Shown one piece after another: positions 48,352 through 57,427 of a DNA stretch of 64,000 bases. The position numbers were made by a program, and so were the translations under genes. The notes beneath the pieces are model-generated. The model did no database searches, had not been told where the DNA came from, and saw only the letters and a list, made by a program, of their open reading frames with translations. Source of the DNA: Hymenobacter sublimis (lineage in GTDB: Bacteria; Bacteroidota; Bacteroidia; Cytophagales; Hymenobacteraceae). The stretch spans positions 619,501 to 683,500 of the forward strand of contig NZ_CP095848.1 in NCBI RefSeq assembly GCF_023101345.1, written 5' to 3'. Numbering within the stretch: position 1 is the first letter of the stretch; each line of letters opens with the position of its first letter.

Positions 48352-49308
48352 ATGAACCAAGCTATGAGCCGTTACTTGTTACCGCTATTGGCACTACTGC
48401 TAAGCCACTCGGGCATTGCTCAATCCAGCTTCACTGTGGTACCGTTAGGCGTAAAAGGTGGTTTGCAGGAGGACAACCTTTCGGCCTACCTGGTGGCAGC
48501 GGCCGGCTCGAGTGCCTACGTCTGCCTGGATGCCGGAACAGTGTATAGCGGCGTAGAAAAAGCCATCAGCAACCGGGTGTTCTCTGTTCCTGCCGGCGAG
48601 GTAGTGCGCACTCAGATTCGAGCCTACCTCATTTCCCATGCCCACCTCGACCACATAGCCGGCCTGCTGCTAGGGGCCCCCGACGACACGCCGAAAAGTA
48701 TTTATGGCTTGCCAAGCTGCCTGGCCACCTTACAGAATGACTACTTCAACTGGCGGGCCTGGCCCAACTTCGGCGACGGGGGCAGCCCGCCGGCCCTGAA
48801 GAAATACCAGCTGCGAGAATTGCCACTTCAGCAGGAAACGGCCCTTGAAAACACGCCGCTCCGGGTGCAGGCCTTTGCGCTCAGTCACGGCCAACCCTAC
48901 CAAAGTGCGGCGTTTCTGGTGCGCAACGGCCGTAGCTACCTGCTCTACCTCGGCGACACCGGTGCCGATGCAGTGGAGCAAAGCCAGCATCTGCGCGCGG
49001 TGTGGCAGGCCGTGCAGCCCTTGGTTAAAGCCCGCCAGCTCAAGGCCATCTTCATCGAAGCTTCCTACCCGAATTCTCAGCCAGTAAAACAACTGTTTGG
49101 CCACCTCACTCCGGCGCTGCTCATGCAGGAAATGCAGGTGCTAAGTCAGTTGACCGGCCCAGCGGCTTTGTGGGGGCTGCCGGTGGTCATCACCCATCTC
49201 AAGCCTTCGCCCGGCAATGAAGCCGCCATCAAACAGCAACTCACCGACGCCAACAAGCTCCACCTACAGCTACTATTTCCGGAGCAAGGGCAGCGGCTGG
49301 AGTTCTGA
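48352..49308 (+). CDS. Class II 3',5'-cyclic AMP phosphodiesterase, periplasmic
   Basis: This 318-residue protein has a signal peptide (YLLPLLALLLSHSGIAQ) and a metallo-beta-lactamase-type fold. The signature ISHAHLDHIAGLLLGAP fits the class II cyclic-nucleotide phosphodiesterase pattern HxHLDHxxG, and VVITHLKPSPGNE supplies another metal histidine. Relatives are yeast Pde1 and the periplasmic CpdP of Vibrio fischeri, which degrades extracellular cAMP. Export suggests scavenging of nucleotides or removal of a signal outside the cell. It is followed by an esterase gene 61 bases on. Confidence 0.88.
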   Translation: MNQAMSRYLLPLLALLLSHSGIAQSSFTVVPLGVKGGLQEDNLSAYLVAAAGSSAYVCLDAGTVYSGVEKAISNRVFSVPAGEVVRTQIRAYLISHAHLDHIAGLLLGAPDDTPKSIYGLPSCLATLQNDYFNWRAWPNFGDGGSPPALKKYQLRELPLQQETALENTPLRVQAFALSHGQPYQSAAFLVRNGRSYLLYLGDTGADAVEQSQHLRAVWQAVQPLVKARQLKAIFIEASYPNSQPVKQLFGHLTPALLMQEMQVLSQLTGPAALWGLPVVITHLKPSPGNEAAIKQQLTDANKLHLQLLFPEQGQRLEF

Positions 49309-49369
49309 AGATGTGTTCAGCAGGTAGACTTTCTCGCACCACTCGTTCCAACCGTACTAGCTTAGCGCC

Positions 49370-50227
49370 ATGGCTTTACTCCACCTGTGCAACGTAGCCC
49401 TGCGCTATGGCTGGCTGCTCCTGCTGCTCGCCCCGGCAGCTTACGCCCAAAGTCAGCCGCCCCAAAAGGAGCCGTTCGTGCTCGGTCACACTGACCGTAT
49501 TAAGTCGACTCAGCTGCAGGAGGAGCGCGTGCTGAATATTTATCTGCCAGAGGGTTACGCCAATGATCCGAAAGTCACGTACCCCGTGATTTACCTGCTA
49601 GATGGGTCCGCGGACGAAGACTTCATCCACATCGTGGGCCTGGTGCAATACCTCACGTTTCCCTGGATTGATGTGCTACCCAAGTCCATTGTGGTGGGCA
49701 TTGGCACGGTTGACAGAAGGCGAGACTTCACCTTCCCAACTCGCAACAAAAAAGACTTGCAAGACTTCCCGACCACGGGCAAATCGGCGGCTTTTATGCG
49801 CTTTATCGAGCAGGACCTACAACCGTACGTGGAGCGAACCTACCGCACCAACGGCCAGAAAACCCTTATCGGCCAGTCGTTGGGCGGCTTGTTGGCCACG
49901 GAAGTGCTGCTAAAAAAGCCGGCACTGTTTAACACCTACATCATTGCTAGCCCCAGCCTGTGGTGGGACAATGAATCACTGGTAACCCAGGCCCCTGCCT
50001 TGCTGAAGCAAGCTGCTCCTACTACCCCGGCCAACGTGTTTGTGGCCCTCGGCAACGAAGGACCTGAGATGAAGAAGGCCACGGAGGCTATGGTTGCCCT
50101 TCTGCGGGCCGCACCGGCCAGAGCTGGCCGCGTTGCGTACGTGCCCTTTCCGGAAGAAACCCACGCGACCATTCTGCACCGGGCAGTATACAAAGCATTC
50201 GAAACCTTGTATAAGAAGCCGAAATAA
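49370..50227 (+). CDS. Exported alpha/beta hydrolase (esterase D / IroE-like)
   Basis: This 285-residue protein has a signal peptide (GWLLLLLAPAAYAQ) and an alpha/beta-hydrolase domain of the esterase D/Fes/IroE type. The nucleophile lies in LIGQSLGGLLATEVL, YLLDGSADEDFIHIV is the oxyanion region, and the catalytic histidine is probably in FPEETHATILHRAVY. Members cleave ester bonds in siderophores, acylated sugars or peptides. It sits just before a GH97 gene, so removing acyl groups from a polysaccharide is one option, though not shown by sequence. Confidence 0.85.
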   Translation: MALLHLCNVALRYGWLLLLLAPAAYAQSQPPQKEPFVLGHTDRIKSTQLQEERVLNIYLPEGYANDPKVTYPVIYLLDGSADEDFIHIVGLVQYLTFPWIDVLPKSIVVGIGTVDRRRDFTFPTRNKKDLQDFPTTGKSAAFMRFIEQDLQPYVERTYRTNGQKTLIGQSLGGLLATEVLLKKPALFNTYIIASPSLWWDNESLVTQAPALLKQAAPTTPANVFVALGNEGPEMKKATEAMVALLRAAPARAGRVAYVPFPEETHATILHRAVYKAFETLYKKPK

Positions 50228-50327
50228 GCGCGTAGCCGTTGGCCAATACAAGACCAGTAGCGGGCAACACCGGCCTAGCAGACGTGGAGAAGGACGGCGT
50301 ATCTTTCCCGTTCATTCTTGCCGGTTT

Positions 50328-52433
50328 ATGAAACGACTTTCCTTCCTGCTGCTTGCGGGCTTCATGGGTACTGCTGCTCAGGCCCAAACCGTTCATTCGC
50401 CCACAAACAAGCTTACGCTCAACTTTCAACTCAGCCCTAGCGGCGAGCCAACTTACCAGGTACGGTTCGGGGCGAAACCCGTGCTCAAGCCCAGCCGCCT
50501 CGGAATGCTCTTGCAGGGGCAGCCGGCTCTGGACAAGGGCCTGACCATTGCGCGGGTTGATTCCAGCCAGCACGATGATACCTGGCAGCCGGTATGGGGC
50601 GAGGTCAAGCACATCCGGAACCGCTACAAAGAGCTGGCCGTGACCCTGCAACAGCCCGCCAGCAACGGCCGCCGGGTAGTAGTGCGCTTTCGCCTCTACG
50701 ACGACGGGGTAGGGTTCCGCTACGAGTTTCCGCAGCAACCGGGCCTGAGCTACTTTGTGGTGCAACAGGAACTGACCGAGTTTAACCTACCCGCCGACCA
50801 CAAGACCTTCTGGATTCCTGGCGACTACGACTCCAACGAGTACACCTATACCACGTCCCGCCTCAGCCAGGTCAACAGCGCCCCCATCGAGGCCATTCAG
50901 TTGAAGTCGGACCCGAAGCGCGTGCAAACCCCGCTCATGCTCAAGTCTGATGATGGGCTGTACGTGAACCTGCACGAGGCGGCCCTGGTCAATTACCCAG
51001 CTATGATGCTGGACGTGGACACCCAAACCTTTGGGCTGCGTAGCCACCTAGTGCCCTCGGTTACCGGCGCAGCCGCCTACCTGCAAGCGCCGGAGCATAC
51101 GCCCTGGCGCACCATTGTAGTAAGTGACAAGGCGACCGAGGTACTGGCCAGCAAGCTGATTCTGAACCTGAACGAGCCCACTGCCTTCGCCACCACCACC
51201 TGGATTAAGCCCCAGAAATTCGTGGGCGTGTGGTGGGAGATGCACGTCAACAAAGCCAGCTGGAACTACGCCGATACCAGCAATATCAAGTTGGCTGGCA
51301 CCGACTGGAGCCGCCTCAAGCCCAACGGCCACCACGGCGCTAACACCCAGAACGTAAAGCGCTACATCGACTTTGCCGCCAAGCATGGCTTGCAGAGCGT
51401 GCTCGTGGAGGGCTGGAACGTGGGCTGGGAGGACTGGGCCGGCAACTGGAAGGAGGAGGTATTCGACTTTGTAACGCCCTACCCCGATTTCAGCGTGCCG
51501 GAATTGCAGCAGTACGCCGCCAGCAAGGGCGTGAAGCTGATGATGCACCACGAAACCAGCTCCTCCGTCACTAATTATGAGCGTCGGCAGGATGCCGCTT
51601 ACCGCTTCATGAAGCAGTACGGCTACGAGGCCGTAAAAACCGGCTATGTGGGCCGCATCATCCCGCGCGGAGAGCATCACGACGGCCAGTGGATGGTCAA
51701 CCACTACAACCGCACCGCCCAGAAAACCGGCGAAAACCAGATCATGGTGGACATGCACGAGTCGGTGCGCCCGACGGGTCTGCACCGCACCTACCCGAAC
51801 TGGCTAGCCTCCGAAGCGGCCCGGGGCAACGAGTTTAACGCCTGGAGCACGGGCAACCCACCTGAACACGAAACCATTCTGCCCTTTACCCGCCTCATGG
51901 GCGGCCCCATGGACTACACCCCCGGTATCTTCCAAATCAAGCTGGAAGGCTGGAACCCGCAGCGCAACCAGGGCAAGCAAGTGCACACCACCCTGGCTAA
52001 GCAGCTGGCCCTCTACGTAACGCTCTACAGCCCCGTGCAAATGGCCGCCGATCTGCCCGAAGCCTACGAGCAACACCTCGACGCCTTCCAGTTCATCAAA
52101 GACGTAGCCGTGGATTGGGATGACACCCGCATTCTGCTGGCCGAGCCCGGCGACTACCTCACCACGGCCCGCAAAGCCAAGGGCAAGGAGGAGTGGTATT
52201 TAGGCTCCATCACCGACGAACAGGCCCGCACCCAAACCGTGAAGCTAGACTTTCTTACCCCCGGTACCCGGTACGAAGCCACCATTTATGCCGACGCTAA
52301 AAGTGCCTCCTGGGACAAGAACCCCATGGCCTACCAAATCCGCAAGCAGAAAGTGGATAGCAAGTCGGTGCTCAAGCTGCAGCTAGCTGCGGGGGGCGGG
52401 GCAGCGGTGAGTATCAAGCCCGTAGGGAAATAG
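50328..52433 (+). CDS. GH97 alpha-glucosidase (SusB-like)
   Basis: This 701-residue periplasmic glycoside hydrolase of family 97 has a signal peptide (RLSFLLLAGFMGTAAQAQ), an N-terminal beta-sandwich, a (beta/alpha)8 barrel and a C-terminal domain. MVDMHESVRPTGLHRTYPN and ARGNEFNAWSTG contain glutamates at the positions used by inverting, calcium-dependent SusB-type enzymes, which points to alpha-glucosidase rather than retaining alpha-galactosidase activity. The ATG at 50328 is the true start; upstream open frame overlaps the esterase. The last 60 bases recur as a remnant at 54000-54059 after the GH13 gene. No SusC/SusD pair lies nearby. Confidence 0.93.
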   Translation: MKRLSFLLLAGFMGTAAQAQTVHSPTNKLTLNFQLSPSGEPTYQVRFGAKPVLKPSRLGMLLQGQPALDKGLTIARVDSSQHDDTWQPVWGEVKHIRNRYKELAVTLQQPASNGRRVVVRFRLYDDGVGFRYEFPQQPGLSYFVVQQELTEFNLPADHKTFWIPGDYDSNEYTYTTSRLSQVNSAPIEAIQLKSDPKRVQTPLMLKSDDGLYVNLHEAALVNYPAMMLDVDTQTFGLRSHLVPSVTGAAAYLQAPEHTPWRTIVVSDKATEVLASKLILNLNEPTAFATTTWIKPQKFVGVWWEMHVNKASWNYADTSNIKLAGTDWSRLKPNGHHGANTQNVKRYIDFAAKHGLQSVLVEGWNVGWEDWAGNWKEEVFDFVTPYPDFSVPELQQYAASKGVKLMMHHETSSSVTNYERRQDAAYRFMKQYGYEAVKTGYVGRIIPRGEHHDGQWMVNHYNRTAQKTGENQIMVDMHESVRPTGLHRTYPNWLASEAARGNEFNAWSTGNPPEHETILPFTRLMGGPMDYTPGIFQIKLEGWNPQRNQGKQVHTTLAKQLALYVTLYSPVQMAADLPEAYEQHLDAFQFIKDVAVDWDDTRILLAEPGDYLTTARKAKGKEEWYLGSITDEQARTQTVKLDFLTPGTRYEATIYADAKSASWDKNPMAYQIRKQKVDSKSVLKLQLAAGGGAAVSIKPVGK
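52374..52433 (+). repeat. 60-bp direct repeat, GH97 3' end
   Basis: These bases encode the final 19 residues and stop of the GH97 gene. They match 54000-54059 at 57 of 60 positions. The GH13 gene lies between the two copies. Confidence 0.88.
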
Positions 52434-52542
52434 CTTAGACTTAAGCAACCCCTTGAACGCTGAGAAAGCAGCAGTGTCCAGCGGCGGAAACCAGTTCGGT
52501 ATATTGCTGCTACCCCTTTGTACCTAGTGTAATTATCACGTA

Positions 52543-53940
52543 ATGTCTTTTTTGAAAACAGCTTTCAAACGCAGCCTGGCTGTATTCCTTACTACTGGCC
52601 TGCTGACTAGCTGCAAATCCGATACGCCGGATGCGCCAGTGCCCGTTACCCCGCCCGTAGCCACTACGCCCCCACAATACGGGACTCCTTTTACGGGCGT
52701 GCCTAACCGCGAGGATGCCGTGCTATACCAGGTGAACATGCGCGCGTTTAGTCAAAGCGGCAACTTCGCGGGCGTAACAGCCCGCCTGGATTCCATTAAG
52801 GCATTGGGCGCAAACGTGGTGTATCTGATGCCCATTTATCCGATTGGGGATGTACGAAGCGTGAACTCGCCTTACGCCGTAAAGGACTACACCGCCGTGA
52901 GCCCCGAGTTTGGTACGCTCACCGACCTGCGGACGCTGGTTGACGCCGCCCACAGTCGGGGCCTGAGTGTGCTGTTGGATTGGGTGGCAAATCATACCAG
53001 CTGGGATAATGCCTGGGTTACGCAGCACCCGGAGTGGTACCTGCGCAATGCCACCGGCGTCATCCAGAGCCCGCCCAATACCAATTATACCGACGTAGCC
53101 CAGCTCAATTTTGCCAGCGCCCCCATGCGCCTAGCCATGATTGCGGCCATGAAATCGTGGGTATACACGGCCAACGTCGATGGTTTCCGCTTCGACTATG
53201 CCGATGCGCCGCCTCTTGACTTCTGGAAGCAAGCCGTGGATACGCTGCGCAACGTGAAGTCTCATAAGCTGCTGCTGCTGGCCGAAGGCAACCGGAACGC
53301 CAACTTCTCGGCGGGCTTCGATTATACCTTCGGCTTCAATTTCTACGGCGGCTTCTGGGATGTATATCGCCGGAACGCTGCCGCCACTACCTTCGATGAG
53401 CTTAATACCAGCGAATATGCGGGAGCTATGGGTACCCAGCAGGTAGTGCGCTACATCACTAACCACGATGTAAACGGCTCCGATGGCACCCCCGTAGCGT
53501 TGTTCGGCGGCAAAGCCGGAGCCATGTCGGCATTCGTTATTGCCTCCTGCTACAAAGGAGTGCCTATGATCTACAATGGTCAGGAAGTAGGCATGACCAC
53601 GGCCATTCCTTTTCCATTCACCTTCGTGAAAGTGAACTGGGGTAGCCAACCCGATGTAACCAAAGCCTACAAGCAGCTACTGGCCGCCCGCGCCGGCAGT
53701 GCGGCCCTGCGGCGGGGCATGCCCACGGCCTACAGCACGGCGGACGTATGCGCCTTCACCAAAACGGCCGGTACTGAGCAGGCCCTAGTGCTGGTAAATG
53801 TGCGCAACAGCGCCAAGCAGTACGTGCTGCCTGCCGCACTAGCCAACACTACCTGGACCAATGCCCTGCAAGGAGGTTCCCTCACGCTGGGCACCCAGAT
53901 TTCGCTGCCCGCTTACGGGTATGTGGTCTTGAAGAAATAA
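52543..53940 (+). CDS. GH13 alpha-amylase-family lipoprotein
   Basis: This 465-residue protein has a lipoprotein signal (lipobox LLTSC, lipidated Cys24, followed by KSD, similar to surface-export signals of Bacteroidota) and a proline/threonine linker, then a GH13 (beta/alpha)8 barrel. The nucleophile aspartate is in VDGFRFDYADAP, the acid/base glutamate in LLLAEGN, and the transition-state aspartate in YITNHDVNG. A C-terminal beta domain follows. It probably cleaves alpha-glucans outside the cell for the GH97 enzyme encoded just upstream. It is bracketed by GH97 3'-end repeats, suggesting cassette insertion. Confidence 0.92.
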   Translation: MSFLKTAFKRSLAVFLTTGLLTSCKSDTPDAPVPVTPPVATTPPQYGTPFTGVPNREDAVLYQVNMRAFSQSGNFAGVTARLDSIKALGANVVYLMPIYPIGDVRSVNSPYAVKDYTAVSPEFGTLTDLRTLVDAAHSRGLSVLLDWVANHTSWDNAWVTQHPEWYLRNATGVIQSPPNTNYTDVAQLNFASAPMRLAMIAAMKSWVYTANVDGFRFDYADAPPLDFWKQAVDTLRNVKSHKLLLLAEGNRNANFSAGFDYTFGFNFYGGFWDVYRRNAAATTFDELNTSEYAGAMGTQQVVRYITNHDVNGSDGTPVALFGGKAGAMSAFVIASCYKGVPMIYNGQEVGMTTAIPFPFTFVKVNWGSQPDVTKAYKQLLAARAGSAALRRGMPTAYSTADVCAFTKTAGTEQALVLVNVRNSAKQYVLPAALANTTWTNALQGGSLTLGTQISLPAYGYVVLKK

Positions 53941-53945
53941 GGTAG

Positions 53946-54059
53946 CAAGAAGGCGGCCTGAGCTTCATCCCAAGCAAGCAAGTCCGCTCGTACACCGTGA
54001 AGCTGTAGCTAGCTGCGGGGGGCGGGGCGGCGGTGAGTATCAAGCCCGTAGGGAAGTAG
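53946..54059 (+). pseudogene. Remnant of a GH97 3' end after GH13
   Basis: One frame reads about 37 codons that end KL-stop-LAAGGGAAVSIKPVGK-stop. The last 60 bases match the GH97 C-terminus at 52374-52433. A CAG-to-TAG change interrupts the frame and two other changes are silent. The upstream part (SFIPSKQVRSYTVKL) is not identical to the GH97 gene here, so the fragment probably came from a different allele. No start codon is available. Confidence 0.75.
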
Positions 54060-54141
54060 GGCCGGCGCTGGGCGCCGTAAAATCATTGCTTGAAATGACT
54101 AGATTGGGAGCCGCTACCCAACCAACTATCCAGTTCAAGCA

Positions 54142-55026
54142 ATGAGAAAACTACCTGCCCTTGTGTGCGGAGCAACCCTGCTGTTCACGGCTACCTCATC
54201 GTCGGTTGCTCCTAGGGGTTGGGAGCCCCTTCTTGATAAGAAGTTGAGTAAGTGGCAGATTTATCAGAGCTACCGTCATCAGCTCGGCTACAAAGGGCAG
54301 CCGCCCACTGATGCCCAGGGCCAACCGCTGCCGCCCATTGGCTACAACAAGAACGAGGCAAACGTTTTCTCGGTGCTGATGCAGGAGGGCAAACCAGTAC
54401 TGCGCATCAGCGGCGAAATCTACGGGTGCGTGTTCACCAAGCAGGATTTTCGCAATTACGACCTGAAGCTGAAGGTGAAATGGGGCACGAAAAAGTGGGT
54501 GCCCCGGCTAGATGAGCCCCTGGACAGCGGCATCCTCTACAACAGTCAGGGCGAGTGCGGCGTGGACTATTGGCGCAGTTGGATGCTGAGCCAGGAGTTT
54601 CAGGTATCGGAGGGGCAGCGGGGCAATGCCATGGGCGACTTCTGGTGTATTGCCAACTCCACCGCCGAAATCAACGCCGCTTATAACCCAACCAAGGATA
54701 CCCTACGCTACAACCCTGCCGCCGCTCCCATAACTATGGGCCGCGGCGGACCGGGGTTTTGCCAGGCATCTGGTAACTACGAAGTGCCGAACGGACAGTG
54801 GAATGAGTTGGAGCTTATCAGCGTGAACGGCCAAAGTGTGCACATCGTGAACGGCCACGTAGTGCTGGCCCTAAACAACTCCGCCGCTGTCGTGAATGGG
54901 CAGCGCCAGCCCCTTACCCACGGCAAAATTCAGCTGCAAAGCGAGGCCGCCGAGGTGTTTTATAAGGACATTATGATCAAGCCACTGGATGCCATGCCCG
55001 CCCAGTATGCCAGATACTTCAAGTAG
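54142..55026 (+). CDS. Exported DUF1080 family protein (3-keto-disaccharide hydrolase fold)
   Basis: This 294-residue protein has an N-terminal signal-like segment (LPALVCGATLLFTATSSSVA) and one DUF1080 (concanavalin-like lectin/glucanase) domain. GWEPLLDKKLSKWQIYQSYR opens it, LDSGILYNSQGECGVDYWRS and SQEFQVSEGQRGNAMGDFWC form the conserved core, and GKIQLQSEAAEVFYKDIMIK closes it. Relatives hydrolyse 3-keto-glycosides, while many are uncharacterised. It follows the two glycosidases and may act with them. It converges on the penicillin acylase gene across a long palindrome. Confidence 0.85.
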   Translation: MRKLPALVCGATLLFTATSSSVAPRGWEPLLDKKLSKWQIYQSYRHQLGYKGQPPTDAQGQPLPPIGYNKNEANVFSVLMQEGKPVLRISGEIYGCVFTKQDFRNYDLKLKVKWGTKKWVPRLDEPLDSGILYNSQGECGVDYWRSWMLSQEFQVSEGQRGNAMGDFWCIANSTAEINAAYNPTKDTLRYNPAAAPITMGRGGPGFCQASGNYEVPNGQWNELELISVNGQSVHIVNGHVVLALNNSAAVVNGQRQPLTHGKIQLQSEAAEVFYKDIMIKPLDAMPAQYARYFK

Positions 55027-55028
55027 AA

Positions 55029-55096
55029 AACCCTCTCTACTACAGCAAAAGGCCCCAGCTACGTAGCTGGGGCTTTTTGCTGTAGTAGAGAGGGTT
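55029..55096. terminator. 68-bp near-perfect palindrome shared by convergent genes
   Basis: Bases 55029-55062 pair with 55063-55096 at 33 of 34 positions. The palindrome fills the gap between the DUF1080 stop (55024-55026) and the penicillin acylase stop (55095-55097). Its internal core is a GC stem followed by a T run on the plus strand and, on the minus strand, T-rich sequence. It should terminate transcription from both sides. Confidence 0.88.
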
Positions 55097-57290
55097 ACTG
55101 CCCTGGCGAGTACGTGCGCTCGGTGTGTTGTTTGATGTCCTCGGGGTAAAAGAATACGTCTTTGAAGTTTTCTTCGACATACAAGCCGGCTTGGTCAGTG
55201 AAGTGAGCAGAGGCGGGCTGGTTGCTATTACCGCCGGCCAGTACGGACCGGGCTTTAACCCGGGGGCCAAACTCGACTACCGCAATAAAGCTGTTCCCGA
55301 CGCTGCCGTAGCGCTTTTTGGTGCCGGGGTAGGCGCGGGAGCCGAAGGCGGCCAGGGAGCCCCAAGCCGAAGAGGTAAAGGCGACGGGCAGGCTGGGCTT
55401 CTGGTCATCGTAGGTTTCCTGAATGTTGCCGGTGAGGCGCTGGAAACGGTTCACCTCGCCCCAAGGCTTCTGCCAGGTGCCAAAGTCGCGGGTTAGCTCC
55501 TCAATGGTTTCTTCTAGGGCCGCTACCTTTTCCTGTGGAGTGGTGTTGGCAATGGCGAATTTGGTCAGGCTGATGTAGTCCAGCGTCTGGTTAGCGGGCA
55601 CCCGGGGGCGGGCCAAGCGCAGTATTTTCTCGCCCCAGTACGTGGCCAGCGTCTGCCCAACGGAGGCTTTCGCGTAGCGCTTGTCCCAGGCTTGCAGCAC
55701 CTTCATAGCTTCCACTACCTCGCCCTCCGGCGGGTTTGGGCTGTCCACCACGAATTGAAAGTCCTTGGCTAGCGCCGGAATCAACTCCTCAAAACCGGCC
55801 AGATACGGATCCTTGGCGGCGGCAATCAGCGTGTCCAACGTGAAAACTGATTTGCGGCTGAGCACGCGCACGGCGTTAATGCCACGGTAGTTTTCCGCAT
55901 CAGGAGCCATGTAGGCCGGATACTTTTCCTTGGCCGGACTGCTCGGGCCCGAAACGGTGAAAGGCGTGGAGTTGCAGTTCTGAATCCAGCCGCTGGCCGG
56001 GTTCATCACCTGCACCAGCTCGGCGGCCTTGTGCAGGCCTTGCCACTCGGTTTTGGGGTTGCTACCGTCCACCGGCTGACTCCAGTCGAACTGCGAGTTG
56101 CGCTTGGGCATGAAGTTGCCGTGCCAGTAGGCAATGGTGCCCTTGCTGTCGGCAAATACGGTATTGTTGGAGGCGTTGCCGTTGAGCTTAAGTGTCTTCT
56201 GGAAGCTGGCGTAGTCGGTGGCCTTTGTGCGCAGGAACGACTGCTCCAGCGCCTGCAGCGGGGTGTCCATCATGCGCACCGTCACCCACTTATTTTCCGC
56301 CTGCTGGCCCACTACGGGGCCGTGGTGGGTGCGGTAGGTAGTAAACTGCTTGCGCTGAATCTTGCCCTCATGCAGGTAGGGAATGGAAATGGTAGCTACT
56401 TGCACGGGCCGCAGCTTGGCGCCGTAGCGGTAGTGGGGCTTGCCGTCCTTCAGCTCAATGGTTTCCAGGTATTCATCCATGGAATCAGCCTGGCTGGAGG
56501 TGTGCATCCAGCCACAGTGTTCGTTAAAGCCCTGGTACACAAAAAACTGACCCCAAGTCACGGCACCATAGGCGTTCAGGCCAGCTTGGCTGGTTACCTG
56601 CACCTCGGGGCGGAAGTAGAACGACGTGTGCGGATTAATCAGCAGCAGGGCGTGGCCGCTGGCGCTTTTAGCTGGCGCCACCGCAAAGCCATTGGAGCCC
56701 ACCGGCTCCCGCTCTGCCTTTTCAAAGTCGGGCCGCTGCCAAGAGGTAGACTTGCGGTTGGCGTAAAAATTCTTGAGGCGCTCCAGGGGTACCACGCTGA
56801 TGTTGCCCCCAATGCTGCCCTCACTGAACATCAGTGGCATCCAGGGCTGGAAGCGGCGCAGTAGCCGGGGCTTAACAGCTGGGTGCGAGTAGAGGTAGTA
56901 GTTAGTGCCGTCGGCAAAGGCGTTGAGCAACTGCTTCATCCAAGCCGGGCTCTTTTTGTAGAGACTGATGGCCTGGGTGCTGTCCATGAACAGGCGGGCC
57001 CGCAAGTCGTGGTAAATAGCCGATTCGCCCTCCACTTCGGCCAGCCGCCCAATGGCATCGAGGTAGTTGGTTTCTACCCGCGGAAAGTCGTCCTCGCACT
57101 GAGCATACAGCAGCCCGAATACGGCGTCGGCGTCGGTTTTGCCCTGTACGTGCGGCACGCTCCAGGTGTCGCGGGTGATGGTCACCTGCTTGGCCTGCTG
57201 CTGCCAACGGGCAATTTCAGCGGGAGTAAACGCCTGCGCCTGGGCGCCGGCAGCCGGCAGCAGTAAGCCTAGAAGAACACGGTAACGCAT
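55095..57290 (-). CDS. Penicillin acylase family protein (S45, Ntn-hydrolase)
   Basis: This 731-residue exported N-terminal-nucleophile amidohydrolase has a signal peptide (RVLLGLLLPAAGAQA), an alpha chain beginning around residue 20 (VTITRDTWSVPHVQGKTD), and an autoprocessing site before Ser199 in EPVGSNGFAVAP. The beta chain contains an oxyanion-type asparagine in NNTVFADSKGTIAYWHG. The usual GSNxW is GSNGF here. Relatives cleave penicillins, acyl-homoserine lactones or other acyl amides in the periplasm. It is monocistronic and convergent with the DUF1080 gene. Substrate is unknown; quorum quenching is one option. Confidence 0.9.
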   Translation of the reverse strand: MRYRVLLGLLLPAAGAQAQAFTPAEIARWQQQAKQVTITRDTWSVPHVQGKTDADAVFGLLYAQCEDDFPRVETNYLDAIGRLAEVEGESAIYHDLRARLFMDSTQAISLYKKSPAWMKQLLNAFADGTNYYLYSHPAVKPRLLRRFQPWMPLMFSEGSIGGNISVVPLERLKNFYANRKSTSWQRPDFEKAEREPVGSNGFAVAPAKSASGHALLLINPHTSFYFRPEVQVTSQAGLNAYGAVTWGQFFVYQGFNEHCGWMHTSSQADSMDEYLETIELKDGKPHYRYGAKLRPVQVATISIPYLHEGKIQRKQFTTYRTHHGPVVGQQAENKWVTVRMMDTPLQALEQSFLRTKATDYASFQKTLKLNGNASNNTVFADSKGTIAYWHGNFMPKRNSQFDWSQPVDGSNPKTEWQGLHKAAELVQVMNPASGWIQNCNSTPFTVSGPSSPAKEKYPAYMAPDAENYRGINAVRVLSRKSVFTLDTLIAAAKDPYLAGFEELIPALAKDFQFVVDSPNPPEGEVVEAMKVLQAWDKRYAKASVGQTLATYWGEKILRLARPRVPANQTLDYISLTKFAIANTTPQEKVAALEETIEELTRDFGTWQKPWGEVNRFQRLTGNIQETYDDQKPSLPVAFTSSAWGSLAAFGSRAYPGTKKRYGSVGNSFIAVVEFGPRVKARSVLAGGNSNQPASAHFTDQAGLYVEENFKDVFFYPEDIKQHTERTYSPGQ

Positions 57291-57427
57291 GGGAAAGGGG
57301 TAGGGTGGAAGCTCGTCATGTCGGGCGGGAGTGGTGGCCGCTTACGGGCTATTGGCTCCGCGTCTGGTTCGGCCGAAATGCTAACTTACCGCCAATATCT
57401 TCCATCCTAGTAATACAAAAAAGTATC

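Noticed and set aside
51048..51785. Minus-strand 245-codon open frame inside the GH97 gene
   Set aside because: It is antisense to the conserved GH97 barrel and rich in Val, His and Gly, as expected from complementing that frame.
49370..55026. Complete Sus-type polysaccharide utilisation locus
   Set aside because: GH97 and GH13 enzymes are present, but no SusC/SusD pair, SusR or hybrid sensor is found in the region.
56031..56864. Plus-strand 277-codon open frame opposite the penicillin acylase gene
   Set aside because: It is antisense to a well-conserved gene with intact motifs. High GC makes long antisense frames common here, and the peptide resembles no family.
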